A stretch of 64,000 nt of DNA from NCBI GenBank assembly GCA_028288305.1, contig JAQBOA010000016.1, positions 124,001 through 188,000 on the forward strand, in the 5' to 3' direction. Every line of letters begins with the position of its first letter. The first letter of the stretch is position 1. The notes under the pieces are model-generated. The model worked only from the letters and a program-made list of their open reading frames with translations. It was not told where the DNA came from and did not search any database. The DNA is from Mucilaginibacter sp. GTDB taxonomy: Bacteria > Bacteroidota > Bacteroidia > Sphingobacteriales > Sphingobacteriaceae. The position numbers and the translations under genes were made by a program. Below are positions 62,990 to 64,000 of the stretch, in pieces.

Positions 62990-63408
62990 AATTGATAAAA
63001 ATCCTCTTAATCGAAGATAATGAAGGAGATATATTACTGACAAGAGAGGCGCTCCAAGATAGTAAAATTACAAATACTGTAAACGTTATTAGAGATGGAG
63101 AAGCTGCAATTGCTTTTTTTTCGAATTTCGTAAACAAAGATGAACTTCCTGATCTTATTTTATTGGATATTAATTTGCCAAAGAAAAGTGGCCATGAAGT
63201 ATTAGTTTATCTAAAGAATAGTGAAAAATACAAGCATATTCCGGTGATAATACTTACCACATCATCCTCGGAAAGAGACATAACACTTTCCTATAAAAAC
63301 TATGCAAATTGTTTTATAACAAAGCCTATGGATGTTACTGAGTTTATTGATGTAATTATTAAAATCGAAGAATTCTGGTTTAATATTGTAACTATTGGCA
63401 AAAGATAA
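62986..63408 (+). CDS. single-domain response regulator (Rcp1-like)
   Basis: A 140-residue receiver only: IEDNEGD at the N-terminus, Asp61 in LILLDINLPKKSG, TTSSSERD and Lys in TKPMD. Same type as Rcp1, the partner of cyanobacterial phytochrome kinases. No output domain, so it must relay phosphate on or act by protein contact. Coupled to the giant kinase by ATGA. Confidence 0.92.
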   Translation: MKLIKILLIEDNEGDILLTREALQDSKITNTVNVIRDGEAAIAFFSNFVNKDELPDLILLDINLPKKSGHEVLVYLKNSEKYKHIPVIILTTSSSERDITLSYKNYANCFITKPMDVTEFIDVIIKIEEFWFNIVTIGKR

Positions 63409-63411
63409 ACG

Positions 63412-64000
63412 ATGTTAACAGAAGGAAAAAAATATAAAATTTTGGTTATTGAAGATAATACTGGGGATTTTGTATTGGTTGAAGAGTTTTTATTGGAGCA
63501 ATTTGAAGAAATAAATTTATTGCATGCAAAAAATTATAAGGAGGCCTTTAAAATTTTATCTGATAAAAATACTCAGTTTGATGTTGTTTTGTTAGATCTT
63601 TCATTACCGGATAAGACGGGCGGGTCTCTCATAAATGCAATCGTTACAATTTGTGTAGATACACCTGTAATTGTTTTAACAGGATACGATGATTTTGCAT
63701 TTGGAGTAAAATCGTTGTCCTTAGGTATTTCAGATTATTTGTTAAAAGAAGAACTTACCCCATTAACACTTTATAAAAGCATCGTTTATAGTTCCGAGCG
63801 TAAAAAAATTGTGGCTGAACTTGCAACCTCCGAAAAACGTGCCCGTAGTTTTGCCAAACAACTCAATAATGTTTTGGAAGAAGAGCGGTCAAGGATTGCC
63901 CGTGAGATTCATGATGAGCTTGGCCAACAATTTTCGGGACTTAAAATGTCATTATCTTCGTTAAAAAAACTTAATGTTTCTGAAAGTGCCAGGGAAGAAA
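63412..64000 (+). CDS. receiver-HisKA_3 hybrid kinase (3' truncated)
   Basis: Begins MLTEGKKYKILVIEDNTGD and runs off the window after 196 codons. The receiver has Asp62 in VVLLDLSLPDKTGG and Lys in LLKEE. A coiled coil (about 125-155) leads to the HisKA_3 phosphoacceptor EERSRIAREIHDELGQQ (His167), as in NarX/DesK-type kinases. A receiver in front of a kinase means that it can be controlled by phosphorelay, possibly from the giant kinase just upstream. The HATPase part lies outside the window. Confidence 0.88.
   Translation, partial: MLTEGKKYKILVIEDNTGDFVLVEEFLLEQFEEINLLHAKNYKEAFKILSDKNTQFDVVLLDLSLPDKTGGSLINAIVTICVDTPVIVLTGYDDFAFGVKSLSLGISDYLLKEELTPLTLYKSIVYSSERKKIVAELATSEKRARSFAKQLNNVLEEERSRIAREIHDELGQQFSGLKMSLSSLKKLNVSESAREE

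Overview
The window reads as a chromosomal segment of a Bacteroidetes bacterium, most likely family Sphingobacteriaceae (Mucilaginibacter/Pedobacter-like; this is inference). Supporting signs are a SusC/SusD pair, LytTR-type two-component genes, MacB/FtsX-type permeases, a flexirubin/aryl-polyene pigment locus, AT-rich spacers, promoters of the Bacteroidetes form TAnnTTTG and very few Shine-Dalgarno sequences.

Layout. 1-5.7 kb: the end of a LytS-type kinase with its LytTR regulator, an FtsX-type permease, asparaginase and a TatD nuclease. 5.9-11.9 kb: one two-module non-ribosomal peptide synthetase (A-T-C-A-T-TE) whose release domain carries Cys in place of the usual Ser nucleophile. 12.1-22.4 kb: a sulfatase operon (SusC, SusD, two small membrane proteins, a fatty acid hydroxylase/sterol desaturase, a Cys-type sulfatase, an exported formylglycine-generating enzyme). 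A 30-codon reading frame ending in MRMCCFCCCC lies ahead of it, close behind a promoter, and is followed by several hairpins; it looks like a cysteine-sensing leader peptide. 22.4-29.2 kb: an AhpC/AhpD peroxidase pair, tRNA-Ser(CGA), orphan genes, a divergent HxlR/azoreductase pair, AcpS and a Kef-type antiporter.

29.2-53.9 kb: a large pigment locus. Four left-going genes encode an Ntn hydrolase, a CrtI-like oxidoreductase, an MMPL-acyltransferase-methyltransferase fusion and a GT2 glycosyltransferase. About twenty right-going genes encode ketoreductase, two ketosynthases, a Cys-less ketosynthase-like subunit, two ACPs, two dehydratases, acyltransferase, thioesterase, halogenase-like flavoenzyme, LolA, lipoproteins and two paralogous secreted proteins. 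It ends in a translationally overlapping unit of UbiA prenyltransferase, type III PKS, methyltransferase and flavin monooxygenase. The set resembles aryl-polyene/flexirubin loci: a polyene acyl chain is built on ACP, modified, exported by MMPL and LolA-like proteins, and probably joined to a phenolic partner. I see no DarA/DarB-type enzymes, so the type III PKS may supply the phenol. Starter-forming ammonia-lyase and acyl ligase are also absent from the window.

54-64 kb: gluconokinase, a secreted beta-propeller, then a 1845-residue sensor kinase with about ten PAS and two GAF domains, a Rcp1-like receiver, and a truncated receiver-HisKA_3 fusion running off the right edge.

The most notable signals are the polycysteine leader ahead of a sulfate-ester scavenging operon, the type III PKS/UbiA arm on the polyene locus, the three-part MMPL fusion and the Cys-thioesterase NRPS.
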